Assembly (NCBI RefSeq): GCF_023520895.1 | Contig: NZ_CP026029.1 | Location: 5,890,001 to 5,954,000 of the forward strand | Direction: 5' to 3' | DNA length: 64,000 bases | Origin: Paenibacillus sp. PK3_47 | GTDB lineage: Bacteria > Bacillota > Bacilli > Paenibacillales > Paenibacillaceae | Shown here: positions 1 to 9,055 of the stretch, in pieces | Layout of the letters: each line of letters opens with the position of its first letter | Position numbering within the stretch: position 1 is the stretch's first letter | The notes under the pieces: generated by a model | What the model was told of the DNA's origin: nothing | Seen by the model: only the letters and a program-made list of their open reading frames with translations | The model's database searches: none | Position numbers and translations under genes: made by a program

Positions 1-2
1 CA

Positions 3-857
3 GCGCTGGGCGTTCAGACGAGTACGGTTACAGCTGATCAAGCGGATGCCAAGGCGGATATCACTTTTTTTGCCGTGGATATGGAGGGCATGCTGGCTCC
101 AAAAGTCACGCAAGGCGAGGGGATTTCTAATGAAGTCCGCGGGTTTGCCGTGGTGGACTCCAAGCTTCAGCAGTCGGGCATTGTAGTCGGCAGTATCATT
201 GAGGATCAGGCTTCAGGGCTTAGCCTTAGGGTATCAGGGATTGTTGAAGACAGCTCCTATAGCCATACGCCTGTTGTCTACATTAATCCGCTGGACTGGA
301 AGGCCATGAAGCAAAGTGCCAGCCTAAGCAGCAGTGACAGCAGTAACGTTCCCTATAATGTAATAGCCATTGATGCCACTGCTGCGCAAGTATCTGAAAT
401 TGCAGGCCGGGTGGATGGAGCAGAGGTGATTACACAGCAGCAGGCCATCTCCAGTGTTCCCGGCTACTCCGCCGAACAGAATTCACTGAGGATGATGATT
501 GTTTTTCTGTTTGTTATCGCCGCGTTTGTGCTTGCCGTGTTCTTTTATGTTATTACTATACAGAAGACGAGCCAGTTCGGGATACTAAAGGCGATGGGGA
601 CTACGATGTCCTATCTGGCCTGGAGCGTAGTCGGACAAGTCATGATTCTCTCCGTGACCAGCCTGGCGGTAAGTCTGCTGCTGACCTTCGGGATGAATAT
701 GGGGCTGCCGGAAACAATGCCTTTCAAGCTGGAGGGCCCGACCATCCTGTTGACCAGCGTCCTGTTCATCGGAATGTCTCTTCTGGGATCGCTGATTTCT
801 GTTGTCAAAGTAGCCAAAGTAGATGCGCTGGAAGCGATCGGGAGGGCAGGAGCATGA
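3..857 (+). CDS. FtsX-like ABC transporter permease, 5' truncated (HrtB-like)
   Basis: This is the C-terminal part of a MacB/FtsX-type permease; the reading frame is open to the left edge at base 3, so the first transmembrane helix and the true start are missing. An extracytoplasmic domain of about 150 residues is followed by three hydrophobic segments: the first just after NSLRMM, the second after LKAMGTTMSYL, and the third ending at LLGSLISVVKVAK. The GILKAMGT motif after the first helix is typical of FtsX-family permeases. The stop overlaps the start of the downstream ATPase gene by 4 bp, so the two form one exporter operon. The order and sequence style resemble the HrtAB haem-efflux pair, but the substrate is an inference. 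Confidence 0.85.
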   Translation, partial: ALGVQTSTVTADQADAKADITFFAVDMEGMLAPKVTQGEGISNEVRGFAVVDSKLQQSGIVVGSIIEDQASGLSLRVSGIVEDSSYSHTPVVYINPLDWKAMKQSASLSSSDSSNVPYNVIAIDATAAQVSEIAGRVDGAEVITQQQAISSVPGYSAEQNSLRMMIVFLFVIAAFVLAVFFYVITIQKTSQFGILKAMGTTMSYLAWSVVGQVMILSVTSLAVSLLLTFGMNMGLPETMPFKLEGPTILLTSVLFIGMSLLGSLISVVKVAKVDALEAIGRAGA

Positions 858-1531
858 AGAATAAATTAATCATGAAGCAGGTAACCAAAACGTACGGTGA
901 CGGTGATTCCACAATGACCGTGCTGAATAACCTTGATTTGACCGTAAAAGAAGGTGAGTTTGTAGCCGTGCTGGGGCCTTCTGGTTCGGGAAAAAGCACA
1001 TTTCTCTCTGCAGCCGGTGCGCTGCTTACACCAACCAGCGGTGAAATCAGCATCGACGGGGAATCTCTTAAGGATAAGGACAAAGGAGCGCTGACCGAGC
1101 TCAGGCTGCAAAAGATCGGCTTCATGTTCCAGAGTGCGCAGCTGCTTCCCTATCTGAAGGTGGAAGAGCAGCTGCTGTATGTGGCTAGGCTTGCTAAGCA
1201 TAGCAGCAGGGAGGCGAAAACACGGGCAGCATATTTGCTGAAACGGCTGGGAATCTATGAAAGGCGCAGTTCCTACCCTGAGCAGCTCTCCGGCGGGGAG
1301 AAACAGCGCGTCGCGATCGCCAGAGCGCTGATGAACCACCCGGCTATTCTATTCGCAGACGAGCCTACGGCGAGCCTCGATTATGAACGCGGCAGGGAAG
1401 TCGTCCGGATGATTGCCGAAGAAGTGAAGAAAGAGGGCAAAGCGGCAGTTATGGTTACCCATGACGAGCGGATGCTGGAGTGGTGCGACCGTGTGCTGCA
1501 TTTGCAGGACGGCGTCTTGATTGAATATTAA
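854..1531 (+). CDS. ABC transporter ATP-binding protein (HrtA-like, MacB/LolD type)
   Basis: A 225-residue ATPase that energises the permease encoded directly upstream, with an ATGA stop/start overlap. Visible motifs are Walker A GPSGSGKST, the Q-loop FMFQSAQ, the signature LSGGEKQRVAIARAL, Walker B ILFADEPTASLD and the switch histidine in VTHDER. The length and the AGALLTPTSGEI stretch after Walker A fit the HrtA branch of the LolD/MacB group. A strong terminator follows 5 bp after the stop, ending the operon. The transported compound (haem, peptide or antibiotic) cannot be read from the sequence. Confidence 0.9.
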   Translation: MKNKLIMKQVTKTYGDGDSTMTVLNNLDLTVKEGEFVAVLGPSGSGKSTFLSAAGALLTPTSGEISIDGESLKDKDKGALTELRLQKIGFMFQSAQLLPYLKVEEQLLYVARLAKHSSREAKTRAAYLLKRLGIYERRSSYPEQLSGGEKQRVAIARALMNHPAILFADEPTASLDYERGREVVRMIAEEVKKEGKAAVMVTHDERMLEWCDRVLHLQDGVLIEY

Positions 1532-1535
1532 TAAG

Positions 1536-1570
1536 AGAGCCAAACCCTGAAAGCGGGTTTGGCTCTTTTC
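1536..1570 (+). terminator. Rho-independent terminator after the HrtAB-like operon
   Basis: A 12-bp perfect stem (AGAGCCAAACCC / GGGTTTGGCTCT) with a 7-nt loop is followed by TTTTC. It lies directly after the ATPase stop codon. Confidence 0.9.
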
Positions 1571-1754
1571 TATCGATTAACGTTATAAGAAAATAAGTAT
1601 AATTAATTATCTTCTACCATTTAGGAGAACCTTTTGAATCCAAAGTCAAAGAGCTTGTGGCGGAACCATGATTTAGCGGAAATTCAAAAAGAAGCAGTCC
1701 AAGACCTAAATTTCAGGTGCATGGCTGCCTCTTTTGTGTTGGCTATGAGGTGGA

Positions 1755-1952
1755 GATCAAACAGCTAAGTGGAAATTCTCCATCTAATTCTCCGGTAAAC
1801 ACCGGTATTACGAAAGTAGCGGGAAAAACTCCAGTTAAATGTAATGAATAAGTCTCTAATGGCCATTATCCGTCCGAATAGCAGGAGAATTTCCAGCTAA
1901 AGCTTATAATTAATGAAAAAGGACCAGATTAGATGGAGAAATTCCAACTAGG
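1755..1952. repeat. Dispersed intergenic repeat A, copy 1 (intact, about 195 bp)
   Basis: This stretch fills most of the 450-bp gene-free gap between 1571 and 2020. It aligns along its whole length with a second copy split by an IS element at 36553-38264. Internally it contains four short motifs of the type TGGAAATTCTCCA or its reverse complement TGGAGAATTTCCA, several flanked by TTAG or CTAA, so it is full of small inverted repeats. There is no coding potential. It resembles a short non-autonomous repeat family, but no mobilising element can be named. Confidence 0.7.
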
Positions 1953-2020
1953 CTGCTCAGCACCTTACTTATGCACTTTTACTCATACTGACTCTGACCT
2001 TGCCAAGCCTCTTACACCCA

Positions 2021-2875
2021 TCAAACCCCCGAATAAGCCATAAACCCGCCATCCACCGGCACGGTAATCCCCGTAACAAAACCTGACATACCCTCGTCCG
2101 CGAGCCACAGCAGGGTACCCAGCAAATCCTCGGGTTTGCCGAAACGGCGCATCGGGGTCTGGGAGATGATTTTGCGGGAACGGTCGGTAAGCTCGCCGTC
2201 TTCACGGATCAGCAGCTTCTCATTTTGCTTGGTGACAAAAAATCCCGGAGCAATCGCGTTCACCCGCACACCGGACTCTGCCAAATGGACTGCCAGCCAC
2301 TGGGTGAAGTTGTTGATTCCAGCCTTTGCAGCACTGTAGGCGGGGACTTTGGTCATAGGTGAAACCGCGCTCATAGAGGAAATATTGATGACAGAAGTTC
2401 CCTGACGGCCGAGCATCTGCTTTCCGAAAATCTGTGTCGGAATCAGTGTGCCGATCAGATTGAGATCCATAACCTGGCGGAAGCCCGGCACAGCGAGGTC
2501 AAAAAACGATTGAACCTCCGGGTTAGCCAAATCTTCCTCACTGAAGGTTTCATTGGTTGTAATCGCTGTCGGCTGGTTGCCCCCGGCACCGTTAATCAAC
2601 AGATCACAAGGCCCCAGCCGGCGCAGAACCTCGTCAGCAGCATTCATTACGCTTTCTTTGTCGGTTACATCGCAGGCGCAGGAAATCGCGGTGCCTCCCG
2701 CCGCGTTAATCTCCGCAGCCACAAGCTCACCTTTGTCAGCGGTACGGTTCAGAATGGCCACCTTGACGCCCTGACGCGCCAGCTCCATAGCCATTGTGCT
2801 GCATAATATGCCCGCTCCTCCGGTGATTACAGCAATCTTACCGGCAAGTGCAGGGTGTATAGTAAGCTCTGCCAT
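2021..2875 (-). CDS. SDR-family oxidoreductase, D-mannonate oxidoreductase (UxuB/YjmF)-like
   Basis: A classical short-chain dehydrogenase of 284 residues. It has the cofactor motif TGGAGILCS near the N-terminus, the NGAGG motif, a catalytic serine in INISSMSA and the YSAAK catalytic Tyr-Lys pair, ending with GITVPVDGGF. The insertion after NGAGGNQPTAIT and the long C-terminal part resemble the SDR-type fructuronate reductase/mannonate oxidoreductase of Bacillus uxu operons; substrate is inferred. ATG at 2875 is chosen because GAGGAAG lies 9 nt upstream; a GTG three codons earlier is possible. It is on the same strand as the AraC gene 205 bp upstream and probably belongs to the same sugar-related locus. 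Confidence 0.8.
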   Translation of the reverse strand: MAELTIHPALAGKIAVITGGAGILCSTMAMELARQGVKVAILNRTADKGELVAAEINAAGGTAISCACDVTDKESVMNAADEVLRRLGPCDLLINGAGGNQPTAITTNETFSEEDLANPEVQSFFDLAVPGFRQVMDLNLIGTLIPTQIFGKQMLGRQGTSVINISSMSAVSPMTKVPAYSAAKAGINNFTQWLAVHLAESGVRVNAIAPGFFVTKQNEKLLIREDGELTDRSRKIISQTPMRRFGKPEDLLGTLLWLADEGMSGFVTGITVPVDGGFMAYSGV

Positions 2876-3079
2876 GTACAGCACTTCCTCTCGTCAAGTC
2901 ATTTCAATGCCTATTATACCTGGAAACGTGAAAACGTAAAGATTTGGACACATATTCAGCTCAGCTATAGCGCAAAAGGTGTACTTAATCAACAGAGAGA
3001 GTAGGAGTTAACAATCACCTGCAGCAGCTGCTCCATAATCCCATGTGCTATATCATAATCACCATGTGCTACGCCATAC

Positions 3080-3922
3080 TCACCGTGTACTGCTCCGGTA
3101 GGCTGATGGGGAAACCCCGGTTGTTTTCTTGAAATGTTTGGAGAAATGGGCAAGCTCCATACCGACCTGTTCAGCAATATCCGAAATGCTTAAATCAGAG
3201 TAGGTAAGCTGGCGTTTAGCCAGATCCATCCGTTTCAGCTGCACATACTGCATGGGAGGTACGCCCATGAACTTCTTGAAGTAGGGAATGAAATAATTAG
3301 GGTGCAAATGCACCAGATCTGCCAGCTCCTCCACGGCCATCGGCTCGGTCAGCCGAAGTTCAATATACTGCAGCACATGGGCCAGCTTGCCCTGGTCACC
3401 GTTATGCACAAGCTCCTCCATAAAGTTGGAATAGCCGCCATCCTGCAGGGTCATTGCCAGAAGATTAAGCAGCGAAGCCTGAATACGGAGTGCAGAAGGC
3501 AGACTGTTATCCTCAAACTGTGACACCATCTGTTCAAAGGTTTCGCGGGCCAATTGCGGATCAGCAGCGTCACTGATATACAGGTTATGGGCAGAGTCGA
3601 AAAGCGGCCATTCCCCGATCTTTGCGTCAAAATGGCAGATATACCGTGTATACGGATCTTCTGCAGAGGTACGGGTGGTTTGCGTGGTTCCTGCAGGCAT
3701 AATCATCAGCTGTCCGGGGACCGGGTAATGGGTTACCCCGTTGATAATTACCTCACCAGTGCCGGATTCAATGTAATACAGTCTGTTAAAAGCAGGTGTT
3801 TCGCTATTCCTGCTCCAGCCCGGAAGCCCGCTCTTCACTTGGGCATGAGTCACACTGACCGTAATGTTCTGCAGCAGCCTGCCGGTTAAGTTCCCGTTCG
3901 TACTCATGCGGTGAGTAATCAT
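3080..3922 (-). CDS. AraC-family transcriptional regulator with cupin sensor domain
   Basis: A 280-residue regulator with an N-terminal cupin-like ligand domain (about residues 20-140; VINGVTHYPVPGQLMIMPAGT) and a C-terminal double helix-turn-helix (about residues 180-280; VEELADLVHLHPNYFIPYFK, then ISDIAEQVGMELAHFSKHFK). The start at 3922 has AAGGGGAGA 7 nt upstream; an in-frame TTG two codons earlier is less likely. It is transcribed divergently from the Gfo/Idh operon that begins 160 bp away, and is the obvious candidate to activate it in response to a sugar. The inducer is unknown. Confidence 0.9.
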   Translation of the reverse strand: MITHRMSTNGNLTGRLLQNITVSVTHAQVKSGLPGWSRNSETPAFNRLYYIESGTGEVIINGVTHYPVPGQLMIMPAGTTQTTRTSAEDPYTRYICHFDAKIGEWPLFDSAHNLYISDAADPQLARETFEQMVSQFEDNSLPSALRIQASLLNLLAMTLQDGGYSNFMEELVHNGDQGKLAHVLQYIELRLTEPMAVEELADLVHLHPNYFIPYFKKFMGVPPMQYVQLKRMDLAKRQLTYSDLSISDIAEQVGMELAHFSKHFKKTTGVSPSAYRSSTR

Positions 3923-4081
3923 AGGCAAATCTCCCCTTACCGTTAGATATTTCCATTATACCGCTTTCATTTAACTAATCCATCTTATTTTTATACAAAT
4001 ATGCCTTAGTTAAAGTCATGTTCACTTCCGGCAATTAAGGTTATTCTCAAGTCATAAACTCATATAGGAGTGATTAAGGCA

Positions 4082-5245
4082 ATGATGAAGGTTCGCTTTG
4101 GAATTATCGGTGTCGGGAATATGGGGCGGGATCACGCCTTTAGCCTGCTGAATGATGTGAAGGGAGCAGAATTAACGGCTGTCTGTGACGTGAACCCTGC
4201 GCGTCTGGAGTGGGCAGAGGAGCAGCTGCCTGAGCATGTGCAGCGTTATGCAACCGCTGCCGAATTATTCGAATCCCGTTCGATAGATGCCGTGTTAATC
4301 GCTACACCCCACTATGATCATCCGCCGCTTGCCATAGAAGCACTCCGCTGCGGCTATCACGTCCTGATTGAGAAGCCTGCGGGCGTGTATACCAAAGCTG
4401 TACAGGAAATGAATGAAGCCGCTGCACAGTCGGACCGTAAATTCGGCATCATGTACAACCAGCGTACCAACCCACTCTACCAGAAGCTGCGTGATCTTAT
4501 CCGGTCCGGGGAACTCGGGGAAATCCGCCGTACGAACTGGATTATCACGAACTGGTACCGGTCGCAAAGCTATTATGATTCCGGCGGCTGGCGGGCAACC
4601 TGGGCAGGTGAAGGCGGCGGCGTGATGCTGAATCAGGACCCTCACCAGCTGGATCTCTGGCAGTGGACAACCGGCATGATGCCTAAGCGGGTAAGGGCCT
4701 TCTGCCATTTCGGCAAATACCGGAACATTGAAGTGGAAGATGATGTAACCGCTTATGTCGAGTATGAGAACGGAGCGACCGGACTTTTCATAACCACTAC
4801 CGGGGAAGCTCCCGGCACGAACCGTTTTGAAATCAACGGCGATAACGGAAAAATCGTCATAGAGGACGGTAAGCTGACCTTCTGGCGCCTGCGTACTCCT
4901 GAACCGCAGTTCAACGCGGAGTATAAAGGAGGCTTCGGATCACCGGAATGCTGGAAATGCGACATTCCGGTTCAACCCGGAAACGGAGACCAGCATAAGG
5001 GGATTCTGCGCAACTTCACGAACGCTATTTTGCATGATGAGGAACTTCTGGCTCCGGGAGAGGAAGGTATCCATGGGCTAACCCTGTCCAATGCCATGTA
5101 CCTGTCCGCCTGGACGGACAACTGGGTGGAGCTTCCGATCGATGCCGACCTGTTCTATGACAAGCTGATGGAGAAGGTGGAGCAATCTACTTTTCACAAA
5201 GAAGTAACAGAGGAACAGGCTTTTAACGTCAAGGGCACGCATTAA
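4082..5245 (+). CDS. Gfo/Idh/MocA-family NAD(P)-dependent oxidoreductase (1)
   Basis: First gene of a four-gene catabolic operon. The 387-residue protein has an N-terminal Rossmann fold (FGIIGVGNMGRDHAF), the family EKPAG motif at about residue 100, and a C-terminal domain with the NQDPHQLDLWQW catalytic segment. Members oxidise or epimerise sugars, inositols or sugar acids. The ATG at 4082 is 11 nt after AGGAG; an upstream GTG overlaps that ribosome binding site and is rejected. The gene diverges from the AraC regulator. Its exact substrate is not readable, but two further Gfo/Idh genes and an isomerase in the same operon point to a multi-step pathway of inosose or keto-sugar type. Confidence 0.88.
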   Translation: MMKVRFGIIGVGNMGRDHAFSLLNDVKGAELTAVCDVNPARLEWAEEQLPEHVQRYATAAELFESRSIDAVLIATPHYDHPPLAIEALRCGYHVLIEKPAGVYTKAVQEMNEAAAQSDRKFGIMYNQRTNPLYQKLRDLIRSGELGEIRRTNWIITNWYRSQSYYDSGGWRATWAGEGGGVMLNQDPHQLDLWQWTTGMMPKRVRAFCHFGKYRNIEVEDDVTAYVEYENGATGLFITTTGEAPGTNRFEINGDNGKIVIEDGKLTFWRLRTPEPQFNAEYKGGFGSPECWKCDIPVQPGNGDQHKGILRNFTNAILHDEELLAPGEEGIHGLTLSNAMYLSAWTDNWVELPIDADLFYDKLMEKVEQSTFHKEVTEEQAFNVKGTH

Positions 5246-5300
5246 TCCCCTGCAATATAACGATGAACAGCCAACCTATACAAAGAGAGGATAAAAAAAC

Positions 5301-6065
5301 ATGAATCTCGAAACCATAGCAGCCCAAATGTATACCTTGCGCGAATTTACGCAGACGCCTGAGGGATTGAGAGACGCTTTTCAGAAGCTGAAGGACATTG
5401 GCTACAAAGCAGTACAAATTTCAGGCACCGGTCCAATCGACCCTGCGCTGGTCAAGCAGTATGCCGATGAATCGGGCCTTCAAATCTGTGCCACCCATGT
5501 TCCGTGGAACCGGCTGGTCAATGACCTGGATGCGCTGGCAGAAGAGCATAAGCTGTGGAACTGTAAATACGTCGGCCTGGGTTCGCTTCCGGCAGAGTAT
5601 CAGAGCAGTCTGGAAGGCTACCGCAGCTTTGTGAAGCTGGCCTCCGAAATTGCTGTTACGCTTAAAGAGCAGCACGGTCTGCAGTTTATTTATCACAACC
5701 ATGATTTTGAGTTCACTAAATTTGAAGGAACTACCGCTTTGGATGTTATGTTGCAGGAGACTGATCCTGAAAGTTTTGGTTTTGAACTGGATTTGTACTG
5801 GGTTCAGGCAGGGGGCGGCAATCCTGTGGACTGGGTGCAGAAGGTGGAAGGAAGAATGGGTGTGGTTCACCTTAAAGACATGGCCATTGTCGACAGACGC
5901 CAGGTGTTTGCCGAAATCGGGGAAGGGAATATGAACTATAAAGCGATCGTCGAAGCCTGCCGGGCTGCCGGAGTGGAATGGTTCGTTGTCGAGCAGGATG
6001 TCTGCCGCCGAAATCCGTTCGAGAGCCTGGAGATCAGTTATAAATATCTGACGTCACTGTTGTAA
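5301..6065 (+). CDS. Sugar phosphate isomerase/epimerase (IolE/AP-endonuclease-2 TIM barrel)
   Basis: A 254-residue TIM-barrel protein of the xylose-isomerase-like superfamily. Metal-site motifs are visible in order: FIYHNHDFEF, GFELDLYWVQAGG, VVHLKDM and a glutamate in VVEQD near the C-terminus. Relatives include inosose dehydratase IolE, tagatose epimerases and 3-keto-sugar hydrolases or isomerases. A ribosome binding site (AGAGAGGA) lies 9 nt before the ATG. It is 55 bp after the first oxidoreductase and 11 bp before the next, so it is co-transcribed. It probably acts on the keto product made by one of the flanking dehydrogenases, which is an inference. Confidence 0.85.
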   Translation: MNLETIAAQMYTLREFTQTPEGLRDAFQKLKDIGYKAVQISGTGPIDPALVKQYADESGLQICATHVPWNRLVNDLDALAEEHKLWNCKYVGLGSLPAEYQSSLEGYRSFVKLASEIAVTLKEQHGLQFIYHNHDFEFTKFEGTTALDVMLQETDPESFGFELDLYWVQAGGGNPVDWVQKVEGRMGVVHLKDMAIVDRRQVFAEIGEGNMNYKAIVEACRAAGVEWFVVEQDVCRRNPFESLEISYKYLTSLL

Positions 6066-6076
6066 GGAGGAAAACC

Positions 6077-7165
6077 ATGAGCCGAAAAGACGGTATGATG
6101 TACGCTCCTTCCCGCGAAGCAGCACCGGTTGTAGAGCGTGGGGAATTTATAATTGCCGCCATTGCCCTGGACCACGGACATATTTACGGAATGTGTAACG
6201 GGCTGGTGGAAGCCGGAGCAGAACTGAAATGGGTGTATGATCCTGATCCGGACAAAGTAAAAACCTTCCTGGCGACTTATCCCGGAGTTAAAGCAGCCCG
6301 CTCGGCCGAAGAGATTCTTGAGGATCCGGAGGTTCAGCTGGTTGCAGCAGCAGCGGTTCCCTCAGAGCGCGGACCGCTGGGCATTAAGGTGATGGCGCAC
6401 GGCAAGGATTATTTTACCGATAAAACGCCTTTTACTTCATTATCACAGCTTGCGGCAGCCAGAGAACAGGCAGAGCGTACGCAGAAGAAATATATGACCT
6501 ATTACAGTGAAAGGCTGCATGTGGAAAGTGCAGTGTATGCCGGACAAATGATCCGTGAAGGTGCTATCGGACGCGTGCTTCAGGTGATGGGGCTGGGGCC
6601 GCACCGGCTTAACGCTTCCTCCCGGCCCGACTGGTTCTTTAAGCGTGAGAAATACGGCGGCATCCTGTGCGATATCGGGAGCCACCAGATTGAACAGTTT
6701 CTTTTCTACAGCGGTAACCAGGATGCGAAGGTGCTCCACAGCAAGGTAGCGAATTACAATAATCCGGATTATCCTGAGCTGGAGGATTTCGGCGATGCTA
6801 CGCTGGCCGGGGATAACGGCGCTACGCAGTATTTCCGGGTAGACTGGTTTACCCCAAACGGACTTGGAACCTGGGGTGACGGGCGGACGATGATTCTGGG
6901 GACGGAAGGCTACATCGAACTGCGCAAATACAGCGATATCGGCCGCTCCAATACAGGGGATCATGTCTACTGGGTGGATGGACAGGGTGAACATTACGAG
7001 CATGTCGCCGGAAAAGTCGGATTCCCGTTCTTCGGTGAACTGATCCTGGATTGTCTGAACCGGACGGAGAATGCCATGACCCAGCAGCATGCTTTCAAGG
7101 CGGCGGAGCTCTGTCTGGAAGCACAGGCCCAAGCGGTGAATCTCACACCGGATATTCTTAGGTGA
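6077..7165 (+). CDS. Gfo/Idh/MocA-family oxidoreductase (2), atypical DKT motif
   Basis: A 362-residue member of the family with an unusual N-terminus of about 25 residues before the Rossmann fold (IIAAIALDHGHIYGM). Where most relatives have EKP, this protein reads YFTDKTPFTS. The C-terminal domain keeps the catalytic histidine region as CDIGSHQIEQFL. The start is preceded by AAGGAGGAAAACC. It sits third in the operon, 11 bp after the isomerase. The altered cofactor/substrate motif suggests a distinct reaction from its two operon paralogues, for example acting on a larger or glycosidic substrate, but this is a guess. Confidence 0.85.
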   Translation: MSRKDGMMYAPSREAAPVVERGEFIIAAIALDHGHIYGMCNGLVEAGAELKWVYDPDPDKVKTFLATYPGVKAARSAEEILEDPEVQLVAAAAVPSERGPLGIKVMAHGKDYFTDKTPFTSLSQLAAAREQAERTQKKYMTYYSERLHVESAVYAGQMIREGAIGRVLQVMGLGPHRLNASSRPDWFFKREKYGGILCDIGSHQIEQFLFYSGNQDAKVLHSKVANYNNPDYPELEDFGDATLAGDNGATQYFRVDWFTPNGLGTWGDGRTMILGTEGYIELRKYSDIGRSNTGDHVYWVDGQGEHYEHVAGKVGFPFFGELILDCLNRTENAMTQQHAFKAAELCLEAQAQAVNLTPDILR

Positions 7166-7201
7166 ATTGACTAGCATACAGAAAGAAGTTGATCAGGGCT
7201 G

Positions 7202-8224
7202 ATGACAACTACTACATTAGGTGCAGCCATCATCGGCTGCGGGGCAATCTACTCTTTGCATGCCAAAGCTATAGCCGGGATGGAAGGCGTGCGGCTTATG
7301 GCCGTTGCCGATACTGATCACGCCGCAGCAGAGAGAGCCGCACGCGAATATACCTGTGAGGCCGTGAAGGATTACCGGGAGCTTCTGGACCGTGACGATA
7401 TCCAGGTAATCCATCTCTGCACACCGCATGATCTGCATGCCCGGATGGGAATAGAATTTCTGCGGGCAGGCAAGCATGTGCTTACCGAGAAGCCGATGGC
7501 TCATGATATGCCGTCTGCGCGGCAATTTCTTGAGGCTGCGCAGCACAGCACAAGCCAGCTCGGGATCGTATTCCAGAACCGTTACAATGATGCCTCTATA
7601 CGGATCAAAGAAACGATAGACTCCGGTATATTGGGCGCTCTTCATTGTATGAAAGGCATCGTGACCTGGCACCGCAGCGAGGCCTATTACACGGATAGCA
7701 GCTGGCGGGGGAAATGGAGTACCGAAGGCGGCGGTGTGCTGATTAATCAGGCGATCCATACGCTTGATCTGCTGCAGTGGTTCGGCGGTGAACTGGCTTC
7801 CGTACAGGGAAGTGTGACTACAGATGCGCTGGACAGAGTTATCGAGGTGGAGGACACGGCGCATGCCTGTCTGAACTTCAAGAATAAAGTGCGCGGACTT
7901 TTCTATGCTACCAATGCCTATCTGGTGAATTCGCCGGTTGAACTGGAGCTTGTCTTTGAAAAAGGTGCGCTCCATCAGCGCAGGGACCGCCTCTATCTTT
8001 GGAAGGATGGCCAGGAAACGCTGCTGTGTGAACCCTATGAGGTCAGCAGTAACGGAAAAGCATACTGGGGCTCCGGCCATCAAAAGCTGATCCGGGATTA
8101 TTACAACCATCTCCGCGACGGCAAAAAATTCTGGCTTGACGGTGCAGAAGGCATCAAGGCACTGCAAATGATTGAGGCGATTTACAGCTCCTCAGCAGGG
8201 AGACAGCAGGTTCCTTTGGGTTAA
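7202..8224 (+). CDS. Gfo/Idh/MocA-family oxidoreductase (3)
   Basis: A 340-residue oxidoreductase and last gene of the operon. It has the Rossmann start AAIIGCGAIYSLHAKAI, the canonical TEKPMAHDM motif at about residue 95 and INQAIHTLDLLQWF with the catalytic histidine. It lies 36 bp after the preceding gene, with only a weak ribosome binding site (AGAAAGAAG) upstream. Sequence style is closer to the first paralogue (canonical EKP, NQ..H) than to the second. No clear terminator follows, and msrA starts 121 bp downstream, so weak read-through is possible. Confidence 0.88.
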   Translation: MTTTTLGAAIIGCGAIYSLHAKAIAGMEGVRLMAVADTDHAAAERAAREYTCEAVKDYRELLDRDDIQVIHLCTPHDLHARMGIEFLRAGKHVLTEKPMAHDMPSARQFLEAAQHSTSQLGIVFQNRYNDASIRIKETIDSGILGALHCMKGIVTWHRSEAYYTDSSWRGKWSTEGGGVLINQAIHTLDLLQWFGGELASVQGSVTTDALDRVIEVEDTAHACLNFKNKVRGLFYATNAYLVNSPVELELVFEKGALHQRRDRLYLWKDGQETLLCEPYEVSSNGKAYWGSGHQKLIRDYYNHLRDGKKFWLDGAEGIKALQMIEAIYSSSAGRQQVPLG

Positions 8225-8345
8225 ATGAGGGTGACCCCGGCCGGCAACTTCTCCCGCAAATTGACTTTGTGGCTATTTAGCCTTATCTTCATAACATGCG
8301 CTATAAGCTTGTGCAGATGATAGATAGGGAGAGGGATTAACAGAT

Positions 8346-8858
8346 ATGGAACAGGCTATGTTTGCAGGAGGCTGCTTCTGGTGTATGGTGACGCCGTTTG
8401 AGGAACTGCCCGGAATACACGGGATTGTATCGGGTTATGCCGGGGGAACCGTGGAAAACCCGACCTATGAAGAGGTCAAAACAGGGACTACAGGTCATTA
8501 TGAAGTCGTGCAGATCACCTTTGATCCGGAGATTTTCCCGTATGAGAAGCTGCTGGAGTTGTTCTGGCCGCAGATCGATCCGACCGACGACGGCGGACAA
8601 TTTCAGGACCGGGGAAGCCAGTACCGCACTGCGGTATTCTATTATAATGAAGCGCAGCGGGAGGCGGCAGTTGCTTCAAGGGATGAAGTTGCAGCCAGCG
8701 GAAGATTTGAAGGACCAGTCGTTACGGAGATCCTGCCGGCCCCCGTCTTTTACCGTGCCGAAGAATATCACCAGGATTACCATAAGAAAAACCCGAAGCA
8801 TTATAAGGAAGACCGTGAGCAGTCCGGCCGGGATACCTTTATTGCTAAGCACTGGTAA
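8346..8858 (+). CDS. msrA: Peptide-methionine (S)-S-oxide reductase MsrA
   Basis: A 170-residue enzyme that reduces methionine-S-sulfoxide in oxidised proteins. The catalytic motif GCFWC is at residues 10-14, followed by the family segments SGYAGG, YEEVKTGTTGH and FWPQIDPTDDGGQFQDRGSQY. It is the normal length for a stand-alone MsrA without a fused MsrB domain. GAGAGGGA lies upstream of the ATG, and a terminator follows 20 bp after the stop, so it is likely a single-gene unit. Confidence 0.96.
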   Translation: MEQAMFAGGCFWCMVTPFEELPGIHGIVSGYAGGTVENPTYEEVKTGTTGHYEVVQITFDPEIFPYEKLLELFWPQIDPTDDGGQFQDRGSQYRTAVFYYNEAQREAAVASRDEVAASGRFEGPVVTEILPAPVFYRAEEYHQDYHKKNPKHYKEDREQSGRDTFIAKHW

Positions 8859-8877
8859 AATTACGGTGTGAAAATAG

Positions 8878-8917
8878 AAATCCGCATCTCCATAATCGGG
8901 GATTGCGGATTTTTTAC
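8878..8917 (+). terminator. Terminator after msrA
   Basis: The inverted repeat AAATCCGCATCTCC / GGGGATTGCGGATTT is followed by a T run. The remaining part of the 305-bp gap to the glucanase gene holds only AT-rich sequence and two tiny possible reading frames near 9056. Confidence 0.85.
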
Positions 8918-9055
8918 GTTTATTAACTCATTAAACCAAAATATGGGACCCCTTTTCCGAAATTTCCGCCCTATTTTAAGATAGGCAAGACAGCTATAAT
9001 CGTAATTGCAAACGCATACATTACCATTTATTACTAGACTATAAAAGAGAAGGTG

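Noticed and set aside
2885..3079. Regulatory region or small gene between the SDR and AraC genes
   Set aside because: No hairpin, promoter or open frame of quality could be identified in this segment.
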